A stretch of 64,000 nt of DNA. It comes from Bacteroidales bacterium. GTDB taxonomy: Bacteria > Bacteroidota > Bacteroidia > Bacteroidales > UBA932. The notes under the pieces are model-generated. The model was not told the origin of the DNA. It saw only the letters and a program-made list of their open reading frames with translations, and did no database searches. How positions within the stretch are numbered: position 1 is the first letter of the stretch; each line of letters opens with the position of its first letter. Position numbers and translations under genes: made by a program. Location of the stretch: positions 182,661 to 246,660 of the forward strand of contig JAEEIJ010000056.1 of assembly GCA_016281315.1 (NCBI GenBank), read 5' to 3'. Shown here one piece after another: positions 28,987 through 37,549 of the stretch.

Positions 28987-29640
28987 TTATTTTTCAATAT
29001 GAATCACCAGCTTCCCGTCGTAGTAGGAATCGGCGAGCCAGGCGTCCACGCGCCAGGTGTGGAAATGCCCCGCCGGAATGCCGTAGCGGCCCATCAGCGC
29101 GGCCATTTCCGGGTTTACGTCCCCGCCTTTCAGGTAGAGGATGCCGCTGCGGAATTTCCCCTTCACCCAGGGATAAAAGTCCGGCAGGGAAGCCACGGCG
29201 CGGGAGACCACGAAGTCGAAAAGCAGCGGCAGGGACTCGGCGCGCTCGTTCACTACTTTCACGTTCGGGAGCTGCAGCGCCGAGGCTACGGCTCCCGCCA
29301 CAATGGTCTTTTTCCCTACGGAATCGCAGAGCGTGAAGCGGGCCTGCGGGAACAGGATGGCCAGGGGAATCCCCGGAAATCCGCCGCCGGTGCCCAGGTC
29401 CAGGACCTTGGCGGAAGAAAAGGCCTCATACAGGCCGGGAACCGTCTGGAGATAGCGCGCGACGGCGAGCGAATGCAGCACGTGGTGGTCGTACAGGGCG
29501 TCGATGTCCTTGCGGGAAATGACGTTGATCTTGGCGTTCCACTCCCGGTACAGTCCGTCCAGCGCCTCGAAAGCCCTAACCTGGCCCTCGGTTAAAGAAA
29601 AGTCCTTCTTCAGAAACTCTATGCAGGCGGCGGCATTCAT
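28987..29640 (-). CDS. rsmG: 16S rRNA (guanine527-N7)-methyltransferase
   Basis: HVLHSLAVARYL, VLDLGTGGGFPGIPLAILFPQARFTLCDSVGKK. Confidence 0.95.
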   Translation of the reverse strand: MNAAACIEFLKKDFSLTEGQVRAFEALDGLYREWNAKINVISRKDIDALYDHHVLHSLAVARYLQTVPGLYEAFSSAKVLDLGTGGGFPGIPLAILFPQARFTLCDSVGKKTIVAGAVASALQLPNVKVVNERAESLPLLFDFVVSRAVASLPDFYPWVKGKFRSGILYLKGGDVNPEMAALMGRYGIPAGHFHTWRVDAWLADSYYDGKLVIHIEK

Positions 29641-30206
29641 TCCACTTCCCCCCGTAACATCATCTCGGAAAGGTGCTGCTTGCCGCGGCGGATGCGGGTG
29701 CGCACCGTATTGAGTTCCAGATCGAGTTCCCTGGCGATTTCTTCGTACTCCAGTTCCTCGATCATATACTTGATCATCACGTCCTTATACAGGGAAGGAA
29801 GCTCGTCGATGTACCCCATCAGGCGGTCGTGCAGCTCGTCGTTGATGATTTCTTCCTCCGGGGTAGTGTCCGTCAGCTGGCCGCCTCCGTCGGGGCTCTC
29901 CGCTCCCGCCTTGTGGAGGATGCCCTCCTTCTTCTGGTCTTCCCGCTGAATGCCGGCCAGGTGGTCCAGCGCCGTACGGGTGGCGATGGTAAGAAGCCAC
30001 GGCCGGAACTCACGGGAGGTGTCGAAGGCCCCCAGGGCGGAGAACGCCTTCTGGAAGCTCTCCAGCACCACGTCGTCTACATCGGCCTTCCAGCGGAAAT
30101 AGCCGCTCACACGTCCGCGGACGGACTTTTCGTAAATCTGATAAAGCTGCCGATAGGCGACCTGGTCACCGGCGATGGCGCGTTGGATGATTTCTTTTTC
30201 TTCCAT
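29637..30206 (-). CDS. RNA polymerase sigma-70 family (ECF) sigma factor
   Basis: ADVDDVVLESFQKAFSALGAFDTSREFRPWLLTIATRTALDHL, YEEIARELDLELNTVRTRIRRGKQHL. Confidence 0.9.
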   Translation of the reverse strand: MEEKEIIQRAIAGDQVAYRQLYQIYEKSVRGRVSGYFRWKADVDDVVLESFQKAFSALGAFDTSREFRPWLLTIATRTALDHLAGIQREDQKKEGILHKAGAESPDGGGQLTDTTPEEEIINDELHDRLMGYIDELPSLYKDVMIKYMIEELEYEEIARELDLELNTVRTRIRRGKQHLSEMMLRGEVE

Positions 30207-30207
30207 A

Positions 30208-32877
30208 TCAGTGGGCTTCCAGCCAGTTGGCTCCGGCGCTGCAGTCCACCGTGAGGGGGACCGATAGCTTGATAACATTTTCCATCACTTCTTTCACCAG
30301 GCGGGAAAGGGCGGGCACTTCCTCCGGCAGGGCGTCGAAGAGCAGTTCGTCGTGGATCTGCAGGACCATCTTGCTGCGCAGGCCTTCTTCCTTCAGCCGG
30401 GCGGCGACGCCGATCATCGCGAGTTTGATGATATCGGCCGATGTCCCCTGGATGGGCGCATTCACCGCATTCCGTTCCGCCAGGGCGCGGACGGTGGCGT
30501 TCCGGGCCGATATGTCCGGGAGGTACCGGCGCCGGCCGAAGAGGGTCTCCACATAGCCGTTTTCCCGCGCGAAGGCGATGCTGTCGTCGATGAAGCTGCG
30601 GATGGCGGGGAAGGAGGCGAAGTAGCCTTCGATGAGTTCCTTGGCGGCGCTGCGGGAGAGATGCAGCCGTTGCGCGAGGCCGAAGGAGGAGATGCCATAC
30701 ATAATGCCGAAGTTGGCGGTCTTGGCCATCGTGCGTTGCTCACGCGTGACTGCCTCCACCGGAACGCGGAAGATCTTGGCAGCCGTGGCGGCGTGGACGT
30801 CCACCCCGTCGCGGAAAGCCTGCACCAGGTGCGCGTCGCAGCTCAGATGGGCCATAATGCGCAGTTCAATCTGGGAATAGTCGGCGCTCACGATCACACC
30901 CTCCGGCGTGCCGGGCACGAAAGCCTTGCGGATTTCCTTGCCGCGCTCGGTGCGTACGGGGATGTTCTGCAGGTTGGGGTTCGAACTGGAGAGCCTGCCG
31001 GTAGCTGTGAGCGCTTGGTTGAACGTGGTGTGCACGCGGCCGTCCCGCTCGGAAATGTAGCCGGGGAAAGGCTCGATATAGGTGGAGAGCAGTTTTTTCA
31101 CTGCCCGGAATTCCAGGATTTCATCCACGATGGGATGGCGGTCGGCGATGGCGAGGAGCGTGGCTTCGTCCGTGGAATACTGTCCTTTAGCCCCGCCCTT
31201 CTTGGCTTTCGGGTCCAGTTTCAGTTTGTCGAAGAGCAGGTCTCCTACCTGCTTGGGGGAGGAGATGTTCAGCTCCGGTTCCCCGGCGAGGCTGCGGATG
31301 CGGGCTTCGCGCTCGGAGAGTTCTCGGCGTAGCCCGTCGGCAAACACTTTCAGCTGTGAGAGGTCCACCTTCACGCCGTCGCGCTCCATCCGGGCGAGGA
31401 CCTTCGCCAGCGGTTCCTCCATCTGGTCGTAGAAGGCCGGAAGTTCTTCCCGCAGTTTGTCGCCCAAAGGAATCAGGATGGCGGCTTCCAGCAGGTTCGG
31501 GGTATCCTCTTCCTCGGGTGCTTCGTCAAAGAGCGAGCCCGTGGTGGCGGTTTCCGGGGCCGATGCTTCCAGATTGACGCCCAGATAGTACTGGGCAAGC
31601 GCCGGCAGCTCGTGGCTTCGCTCGGGATTCAGCACGTAGTGCATCAGCTGGATGTCCCACCAGTGGCCGTTCAGGGCGATGCTTTCCTCGGCGAGGCGGC
31701 CCCAGGCCCGTTTAAGGTCCGTACCGTATTTCGCCACGGCTTCGTCTTCCAGGATGGATTCGGCCTGGCTGAGCGGCATTTTGGCAACTTTGCCGTCCGA
31801 GGATAGCAAAATGGCGTTTCCGCTGAGAATCAATCCTACTTTTCCGCTCTTTTCAGCCGCCTCTATCACTTCTTCCGCCGGAGACAGTTTGTCCGGCGTG
31901 GGAATTGTTTCCGCTGCGGGGGTGCCGCGCCCTTCGGTCGCTGAAAAGAAGGCCGATGCTCCCTCAGGGGCGGCAGCCCCCGCAGCGGAAACCGGCGCCG
32001 CAGCCGCAAGATGGCCGTCCAGGTATTTGCGGAGCGAGGCGAATTCGTAAAAACTGAACAGTTCCGCCAATTTGGGCTGGAACTGCCCGGTATAACGCAT
32101 CTCTTCCAGACCGACCGGAAGATGCATATCCGTCCTGATGGTCACAAGGGCCTTGGAAAGGGCTATATGGGGCTGGGCTTCCCGGAACTGTTCCTGCTGG
32201 CGGGGAGAGAGTTCCTCCAGATGGGCGTAGATATTCTCCACGCTGCCGTATTTGGCGATGAGCTTGGCGGCGCCCACTTCTCCTACGCCTTTCACGCCGG
32301 GAACGTTGTCGGCGGTGTCGCCGCAGATAGCCAGCATATCAACGACCTGCGCAGGAGACGAGATGCCCCATTTTTCGCACAGGGAGGCGGCGGTGACGAG
32401 TTCGGCTTCGGCCCCGCTCTTGCCGGGTTTGAGCTGGAAGGCGTGCGGGCCGATGAGCTGCCCGTAATCCTTGTCCGGGGTCACCATATAGACGTCCAGT
32501 TTGTCGGAGGCGAACTGCGTGGCGGCCGATCCCAATACGTCATCGGCCTCGAAACCCATTACCATCAGCACCGGAATGTTCATCGCCTGCACCAGCTCCG
32601 TGAGCGGCTGCAGGGAATCGATGATGAGCTGCGGGGTAGGGGGACGCGTCCCTTTGTAGGCGGGGTACATCTCATTGCGGAACGTCCCGCCCGGCGGATC
32701 GAAGGCCACGGCGATGTGCGTGGGCTGCTCCCGCTCGATCATCTCCAGCAGGTACTTCGTGAACCCGTAGAGGATGGACATATCGGCCCCCTTGGCGTTG
32801 ATCATCGGCCTGCGCAGGAAGGCGTAGTACATCTTGAACACCAGAGCGTGCCCGTCTATGAGGAAGAGTTTATCCAT
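30208..32877 (-). CDS. polA: DNA polymerase I
   Basis: MDKLFLIDGHALVFKMYYAF, ATGRLSSSNPNLQNIPVRTERGKEIRKAFVP, DYSQIELRIMAHLS, QIHDELLFD. Confidence 0.96.
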   Translation of the reverse strand: MDKLFLIDGHALVFKMYYAFLRRPMINAKGADMSILYGFTKYLLEMIEREQPTHIAVAFDPPGGTFRNEMYPAYKGTRPPTPQLIIDSLQPLTELVQAMNIPVLMVMGFEADDVLGSAATQFASDKLDVYMVTPDKDYGQLIGPHAFQLKPGKSGAEAELVTAASLCEKWGISSPAQVVDMLAICGDTADNVPGVKGVGEVGAAKLIAKYGSVENIYAHLEELSPRQQEQFREAQPHIALSKALVTIRTDMHLPVGLEEMRYTGQFQPKLAELFSFYEFASLRKYLDGHLAAAAPVSAAGAAAPEGASAFFSATEGRGTPAAETIPTPDKLSPAEEVIEAAEKSGKVGLILSGNAILLSSDGKVAKMPLSQAESILEDEAVAKYGTDLKRAWGRLAEESIALNGHWWDIQLMHYVLNPERSHELPALAQYYLGVNLEASAPETATTGSLFDEAPEEEDTPNLLEAAILIPLGDKLREELPAFYDQMEEPLAKVLARMERDGVKVDLSQLKVFADGLRRELSEREARIRSLAGEPELNISSPKQVGDLLFDKLKLDPKAKKGGAKGQYSTDEATLLAIADRHPIVDEILEFRAVKKLLSTYIEPFPGYISERDGRVHTTFNQALTATGRLSSSNPNLQNIPVRTERGKEIRKAFVPGTPEGVIVSADYSQIELRIMAHLSCDAHLVQAFRDGVDVHAATAAKIFRVPVEAVTREQRTMAKTANFGIMYGISSFGLAQRLHLSRSAAKELIEGYFASFPAIRSFIDDSIAFARENGYVETLFGRRRYLPDISARNATVRALAERNAVNAPIQGTSADIIKLAMIGVAARLKEEGLRSKMVLQIHDELLFDALPEEVPALSRLVKEVMENVIKLSVPLTVDCSAGANWLEAH
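31907..31992. repeat. Palindromic element, short type, inside polA coding sequence
   Basis: Arms GTTTCCGCTGCGGGGGTGCCGC (31907-31928) / GCGGCAGCCCCCGCAGCGGAAAC (31970-31992); core CCCTTCGGTCGCTGAAAAGAAGGCCGATGCTCCCT as at 10580-10613. Confidence 0.8.
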
Positions 32878-32935
32878 AGGGCCCAAAGTTACGAAAAAAA
32901 ACCTATATTTGTATGGCATATAGGATAACCACAAA

Positions 32936-34942
32936 ATGAGAAAAAACGTTCTGTTAGCCATCACGGCTATCTTCCTGTCAGTTTCGGCCTGGGCCACCCA
33001 CCGTGCTCCCCTTCAGCAGAGAGGATATGAACAGCTTCCGCTAGGGTCTATCAAGGCCGATGGTTGGCTGCTGGAACAGCTGAACCGGCAGGCTACCGGG
33101 CTCACCGGTCATCTGGACGAGGTCTATCCGCAGGTGATGGGACCGTCCAACGCCTGGCTGGGCGGTGACGGGGATGCCTGGGAGCGGGGCCCCTATTGGA
33201 TTGACGGCCTGCTGCCGCTGGCCTATATTCTGGATGACAAGGCGCTCAAGGCCAAAGCGCAGAAATGGCTGGATGCGATGCTGGACTCCCAGCAGGAGGA
33301 CGGTTACTTCGGCCCGGCCGAGGATCATCCCTTCGTCTATGGCTTGCAGCGGGGAAATTCCCACGACTGGTGGCCCAAGATGGTGGCCCTGAAGATCCTG
33401 CAGCAGTATTATATGGCTACGCAGGATAAACGCGTCGTGGACTGCCTCAGCCGCTATTTCCGCTATCAGTACAACCATCTCCCGGAGAAACCGCTGAACC
33501 ACTGGTCCTACTGGGGGAAGGAAAGGGGAGCCGATAACCTGGAAATGGTCTATTGGCTCTACGATATCACCGGGGAAAAATGGCTTCTGGAGCTGGGCGA
33601 ATTGATTCATTCCCAGACCAAGGACTGGAGCGCCCTGTTCCGCGAGGGAAGCATCTTTTACACGCAGGGAAGTACCCACACCGTGAATCTGGCGCAGGGA
33701 TTCAAGGCGCCCGTGATCTGGTGGCAATATTCGGGCAGCGATCAGGATCTGTTGGCTCCACGCCGGGCCAAGGACCTCCTCAAGCTCACGGCCGGGTTCC
33801 CCACAGGGCTCTGGGCCGGTGACGAGATGCTCCAGTTCGGAGATCCCACCCGCGGCTGCGAACTGTGCGAGGTGGTAGAGATGATGTTTTCCCTGGAAGA
33901 GATGCTGCGCCTGAGTGGAGAAGCCTTTTATGCCGATTGGTTAGAGCGGGTCGCCTTCAACGCCCTGCCCACGCAGGTCACCGACGATTGTGGTTTCAAA
34001 CAGTATTACCAGCAGGTGAATCAGATTTCCATTGTCCGGGAAACCAAGCCTTTTTCCACTCCGCACTACGATACGGATCACCTCTTCGGTACCCTTTCCG
34101 GTTATCCCTGCTGCCTGAGCAATATGCACCAAGGTTGGCCCAAGTTTGTGCAGAACCTGTGGTATGGAACGCAGGATGGAGGCTTGGCCGCACTGGTCTA
34201 TGGCCCGTCCGCTGTTACGGCCACCGTCGGCGGTACGAAAGTGCGCATCCTCGAAAGCACCGATTATCCTTTCCGCGAGACCGTCACCTTCAAGTTTGAA
34301 TTCCCCGGCAAGGGAAAGAAGGCACAATTCCCACTGGAATTCCGCATTCCGGAATGGAGCAAGGGCTGCAGCGTGAGTATCAACGGCGCGAAGCAGGCTT
34401 TCTCGGCCCAGGCGGGCGTCTGCCGCATCAACCGGACCTGGAAAGAGGGCGATGAAGTGAGCATTGCCTTCGAGGCCGATGTGGAAGTGGAATCCTGGTA
34501 CGGCGGCTCCTGGACCTTCGTCCGCGGCCCGCTCGTGTATGCGCTCAAAATGGAGGAGGAGTGGAGTTGGAAAGCCTTTGAAGGACCGGATCTTCACTAT
34601 GGGCCCGGGGCCTGGGAGGTCCGTTCATCCACCCCGTGGAACTATGCCATTATGCGGGATGAATTCAAGAAGGCAAATTGTTCACTGAAGCAGACGGAAA
34701 GCGTAGCCGCTTATCCCTGGAATCTGGAGAATGCGCCGCTCACCCTCACGGTGCCTGCCCGCGTCCTGCTGTCCTGGAAACAGCCTGAGGTAGTGGCCTA
34801 TTGGACTGAGGCCGGTTACGAAACCGGGGATGCCGTTAACATAGAACTCATCCCTTACGGCTGTACCACGCTGCGCGTTACGGAGTTTCCTACCCGAAAG
34901 ATTCCCTGGAACCTGAAATACCGTCAGGTGACGCAGTATTAG
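32936..34942 (+). CDS. Beta-L-arabinofuranosidase-like glycoside hydrolase (GH127/DUF1680)
   Basis: GPYWIDGLLPLAYILDD, CELCEVVEMMFSLEEMLRLSGEAFYADWLERVAFNALP, CCLSNMHQGWPKF. Confidence 0.88.
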   Translation: MRKNVLLAITAIFLSVSAWATHRAPLQQRGYEQLPLGSIKADGWLLEQLNRQATGLTGHLDEVYPQVMGPSNAWLGGDGDAWERGPYWIDGLLPLAYILDDKALKAKAQKWLDAMLDSQQEDGYFGPAEDHPFVYGLQRGNSHDWWPKMVALKILQQYYMATQDKRVVDCLSRYFRYQYNHLPEKPLNHWSYWGKERGADNLEMVYWLYDITGEKWLLELGELIHSQTKDWSALFREGSIFYTQGSTHTVNLAQGFKAPVIWWQYSGSDQDLLAPRRAKDLLKLTAGFPTGLWAGDEMLQFGDPTRGCELCEVVEMMFSLEEMLRLSGEAFYADWLERVAFNALPTQVTDDCGFKQYYQQVNQISIVRETKPFSTPHYDTDHLFGTLSGYPCCLSNMHQGWPKFVQNLWYGTQDGGLAALVYGPSAVTATVGGTKVRILESTDYPFRETVTFKFEFPGKGKKAQFPLEFRIPEWSKGCSVSINGAKQAFSAQAGVCRINRTWKEGDEVSIAFEADVEVESWYGGSWTFVRGPLVYALKMEEEWSWKAFEGPDLHYGPGAWEVRSSTPWNYAIMRDEFKKANCSLKQTESVAAYPWNLENAPLTLTVPARVLLSWKQPEVVAYWTEAGYETGDAVNIELIPYGCTTLRVTEFPTRKIPWNLKYRQVTQY

Positions 34943-34945
34943 GGC

Positions 34946-36625
34946 TTATTCCATCAACTTCTTATACTTGAAGCGTTTGGGCGCGGCATCCGGGCCCAGG
35001 CGCAGCTTGCGGTTCTCCTCGTATTCCTGGTAGTTGCCCTCGAAGAAAACCACCTTCCCTTCGCCTTCATAGGCCAGGATGTGCGTGGCGATACGGTCCA
35101 GGAACCAGCGGTCGTGGGAGTTCACGACGGCGCAGCCGGCAAAGCCGTCCAGGCCTTCTTCCAGCGCCCGGATGGTATTCACGTCCACGTCGTTGGTGGG
35201 TTCGTCCAGCAGGAGCACGTTGCCCTCGTCTTTCAGCGTGAGGGCCAGATGCAGGCGGTTGCGTTCGCCGCCGGAGAGGACGCCGCATTTCTTTTCCTGA
35301 TCGGCCCCCGAGAAATTGAAGCGGGACACCCAGGCGCGGGCGTTCACGTCCCGACCGCCCATCCGCACCCATTCGGAATTCCCGGCGATGGTCTCGTAGA
35401 CGGTCTTTTCCGGGTCGATGGTGCGGTGCTGCTGGTCCACGTAGGAAATCTTCACGGTCTCGCCGATTTCAATGGTGCCGCTGTCCGGCTGTTCCAGACC
35501 CATAATGAGGCGGAAGAGGGTGGTCTTGCCGGCGCCGTTCGGGCCGATGACCCCCACAATGCCCGCCGGCGGCAGTTCGAAGCTCAGGTGCTCGAACAGC
35601 AGTTTGTCGCCATAGGCTTTGGAGACGTCGTTGAAGCGGATGACCTTGTTCCCGAGGTGCGGACCGTTGGGGATGTAGATTTCCAGGTTCGCCTCCTTCT
35701 GTTTGGCATCGGCCGATGCCAGCTTTTCATAGGCTCCCAGACGGGCCTTCTGCTTGGCCTGCCGGGCCCGGGGCGCCATCCGCACCCACTCCAGTTCCCG
35801 CTCCAGCGTCTTCCGGCGTTTGGATTCGGCCTTCTCTTCGGCCGCCAGACGCTTGGTCTTCTGCTCCAGCCAGGAGGAGTAATTGCCCTTCCAGGGAATG
35901 CCCTCTCCGCGGTCCAGTTCCAGGATCCAGCCGGCCACGTTGTCCAGGAAATAACGGTCGTGCGTGACGGCGATGACCGTGCCCTTATACTGCTGCAGGT
36001 GAGCTTCTAACCACTGGATGGATTCGGTGTCCAGGTGGTTGGTGGGCTCGTCCAGGAGCAGGACGTCCGGCTCCTGCAATAAGAGCCGGCACAGGGCCAC
36101 CCGACGGCGCTCCCCGCCGGAGAGTTCCTTGATCTTCTGCTCAGACGGCGGACATTGCAACGCATCCATCGCCCGTTCCAGCTTGGCATCAATCTCCCAG
36201 CCGTTCACGTGGTCGATCTTCTCGGTGAGTTCCCCCTGGCGCTCGATGAGGCGGTTCATCTCGTCGTCGTCCATCGGCTCCATAAACTTCAGGGAAATCT
36301 CGTTGTATTCCTGCAGGATGTCCATCACCTCCTGGACGCCCTCCTGCACCACCTCCAGCACGGTCTTCTCCGGGTCCATCTGCGGCTCCTGTTCCAGATA
36401 GCCCACGCTGTAGCCCGGCGCCCACACCACTTCGCCCTTGTAGGATTTCTCCACCCCGGCGATGATCTTGAGGAGGGTCGATTTACCCGCGCCGTTCAGG
36501 CCCAGGATGCCGATTTTGGCCCCGTAGAAGAAGCCCAGGTAGATATCCTTGAGGATGACTTTGTTGTTGTGAGGGAGCACCTTGCTCACCCCGTTCATCG
36601 AGAAGATAACTTTTTCGTCGGCCAT
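34946..36625 (-). CDS. ettA: Energy-dependent translational throttle protein EttA (ABC-F)
   Basis: Two ABC domains with LSGGERRRVALCRLL and LSGGERNRLHLALTL, EttA-like length and arm. Confidence 0.93.
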   Translation of the reverse strand: MADEKVIFSMNGVSKVLPHNNKVILKDIYLGFFYGAKIGILGLNGAGKSTLLKIIAGVEKSYKGEVVWAPGYSVGYLEQEPQMDPEKTVLEVVQEGVQEVMDILQEYNEISLKFMEPMDDDEMNRLIERQGELTEKIDHVNGWEIDAKLERAMDALQCPPSEQKIKELSGGERRRVALCRLLLQEPDVLLLDEPTNHLDTESIQWLEAHLQQYKGTVIAVTHDRYFLDNVAGWILELDRGEGIPWKGNYSSWLEQKTKRLAAEEKAESKRRKTLERELEWVRMAPRARQAKQKARLGAYEKLASADAKQKEANLEIYIPNGPHLGNKVIRFNDVSKAYGDKLLFEHLSFELPPAGIVGVIGPNGAGKTTLFRLIMGLEQPDSGTIEIGETVKISYVDQQHRTIDPEKTVYETIAGNSEWVRMGGRDVNARAWVSRFNFSGADQEKKCGVLSGGERNRLHLALTLKDEGNVLLLDEPTNDVDVNTIRALEEGLDGFAGCAVVNSHDRWFLDRIATHILAYEGEGKVVFFEGNYQEYEENRKLRLGPDAAPKRFKYKKLME

Positions 36626-36637
36626 ATCGGTTTCGTT

Positions 36638-37546
36638 TTAGAGGGACAAAGCCGCCAGAAGTTCCAGCCAGGCGGCGTCCACGTGGTCAAAAGTGGCGTA
36701 TTCGTCGCTGTCGATATCCAGGACGGCGGTAACGTTACCATCCTTGTCGAATACAGGGATTACTATCTCGGATTTGGAGGCGCTGCTACAGGCGATGTGT
36801 CCGGGAAACTCCTCCACATTGGGAACGATGACCGTCTTTTTCCCGGCCCAGGCCGTCCCGCAGACGCCTTTTCCATAGCCGATGCGGAAACAGGCTGGCG
36901 TGCCCTGGAAAGGGCCCAGGACCAGTTCCTTTCCGCAGACCCGGTAAAAGCCCGTCCAGAAGAAATGCATCTTCCCGGCGATGAGGGCCGTGAGATTGGC
37001 CATCCTGGCCAGCGGGTCTTTTTCATCCCCCAGAAAGAGTCTGGCGTCCTGGTACAGGCGAAGATAGGTGAAGGTCTTCAGCGGGAGGTGGCAGTATCCG
37101 TCCGGATGCTTGTCCAGATAGTCCTGATGGTACGCTTCGGCCGGATAGAAGTTTCTCAGCGGCTCGAGTTCCGTCACCAGCGGGACGCCCAGGCGCGCGG
37201 ACACTTCGGCAAAGACCGCTTCCAGCACAGGTCGGTCCTCCGCTGCCGTATAATAGATTCCGCTGCGGTAGCGGGTCCCTTCGTCGTGCCCCTGCCGGTT
37301 CAGCGTAAGGGGGTCGGTGACCGTAAAAAAGAGCCGGGTGAGGAAAGAAAGGTCCACCCGGGCGGGGTTGTACCGCACCCGCACGGTCTCCGCATAGCCC
37401 GTGGTATCCGTATATACCTGCTCATAGCCAGGTTCCGGCGTATTCCCATTAGCATAGCCGGGCGTGGCTTCCACCACCCCGTCCACTCCCTTGAAGAAGT
37501 GCTCTACGCCCCAGAAGCAGCCTCCGGCGAAATAAATCTCTTTCAT
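36638..37546 (-). CDS. MsrA fused to GAF-type free-methionine-R-sulfoxide reductase (fRMsr)
   Basis: MsrA GGCFWGVEHFFKGVDGVVEATPGYANG; C-terminal FFWTGFYRV...ACFRIGYGKGVCGTAW...GHIACSSASKSEIVIPV. Confidence 0.88.
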   Translation of the reverse strand: MKEIYFAGGCFWGVEHFFKGVDGVVEATPGYANGNTPEPGYEQVYTDTTGYAETVRVRYNPARVDLSFLTRLFFTVTDPLTLNRQGHDEGTRYRSGIYYTAAEDRPVLEAVFAEVSARLGVPLVTELEPLRNFYPAEAYHQDYLDKHPDGYCHLPLKTFTYLRLYQDARLFLGDEKDPLARMANLTALIAGKMHFFWTGFYRVCGKELVLGPFQGTPACFRIGYGKGVCGTAWAGKKTVIVPNVEEFPGHIACSSASKSEIVIPVFDKDGNVTAVLDIDSDEYATFDHVDAAWLELLAALSL

Positions 37547-37549
37547 ATC

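Noticed and set aside
28766-29640. oriC signature from rpmH-rsmG adjacency
   Set aside because: No dnaA, rnpA, parAB or DnaA-box cluster seen; adjacency alone is insufficient.
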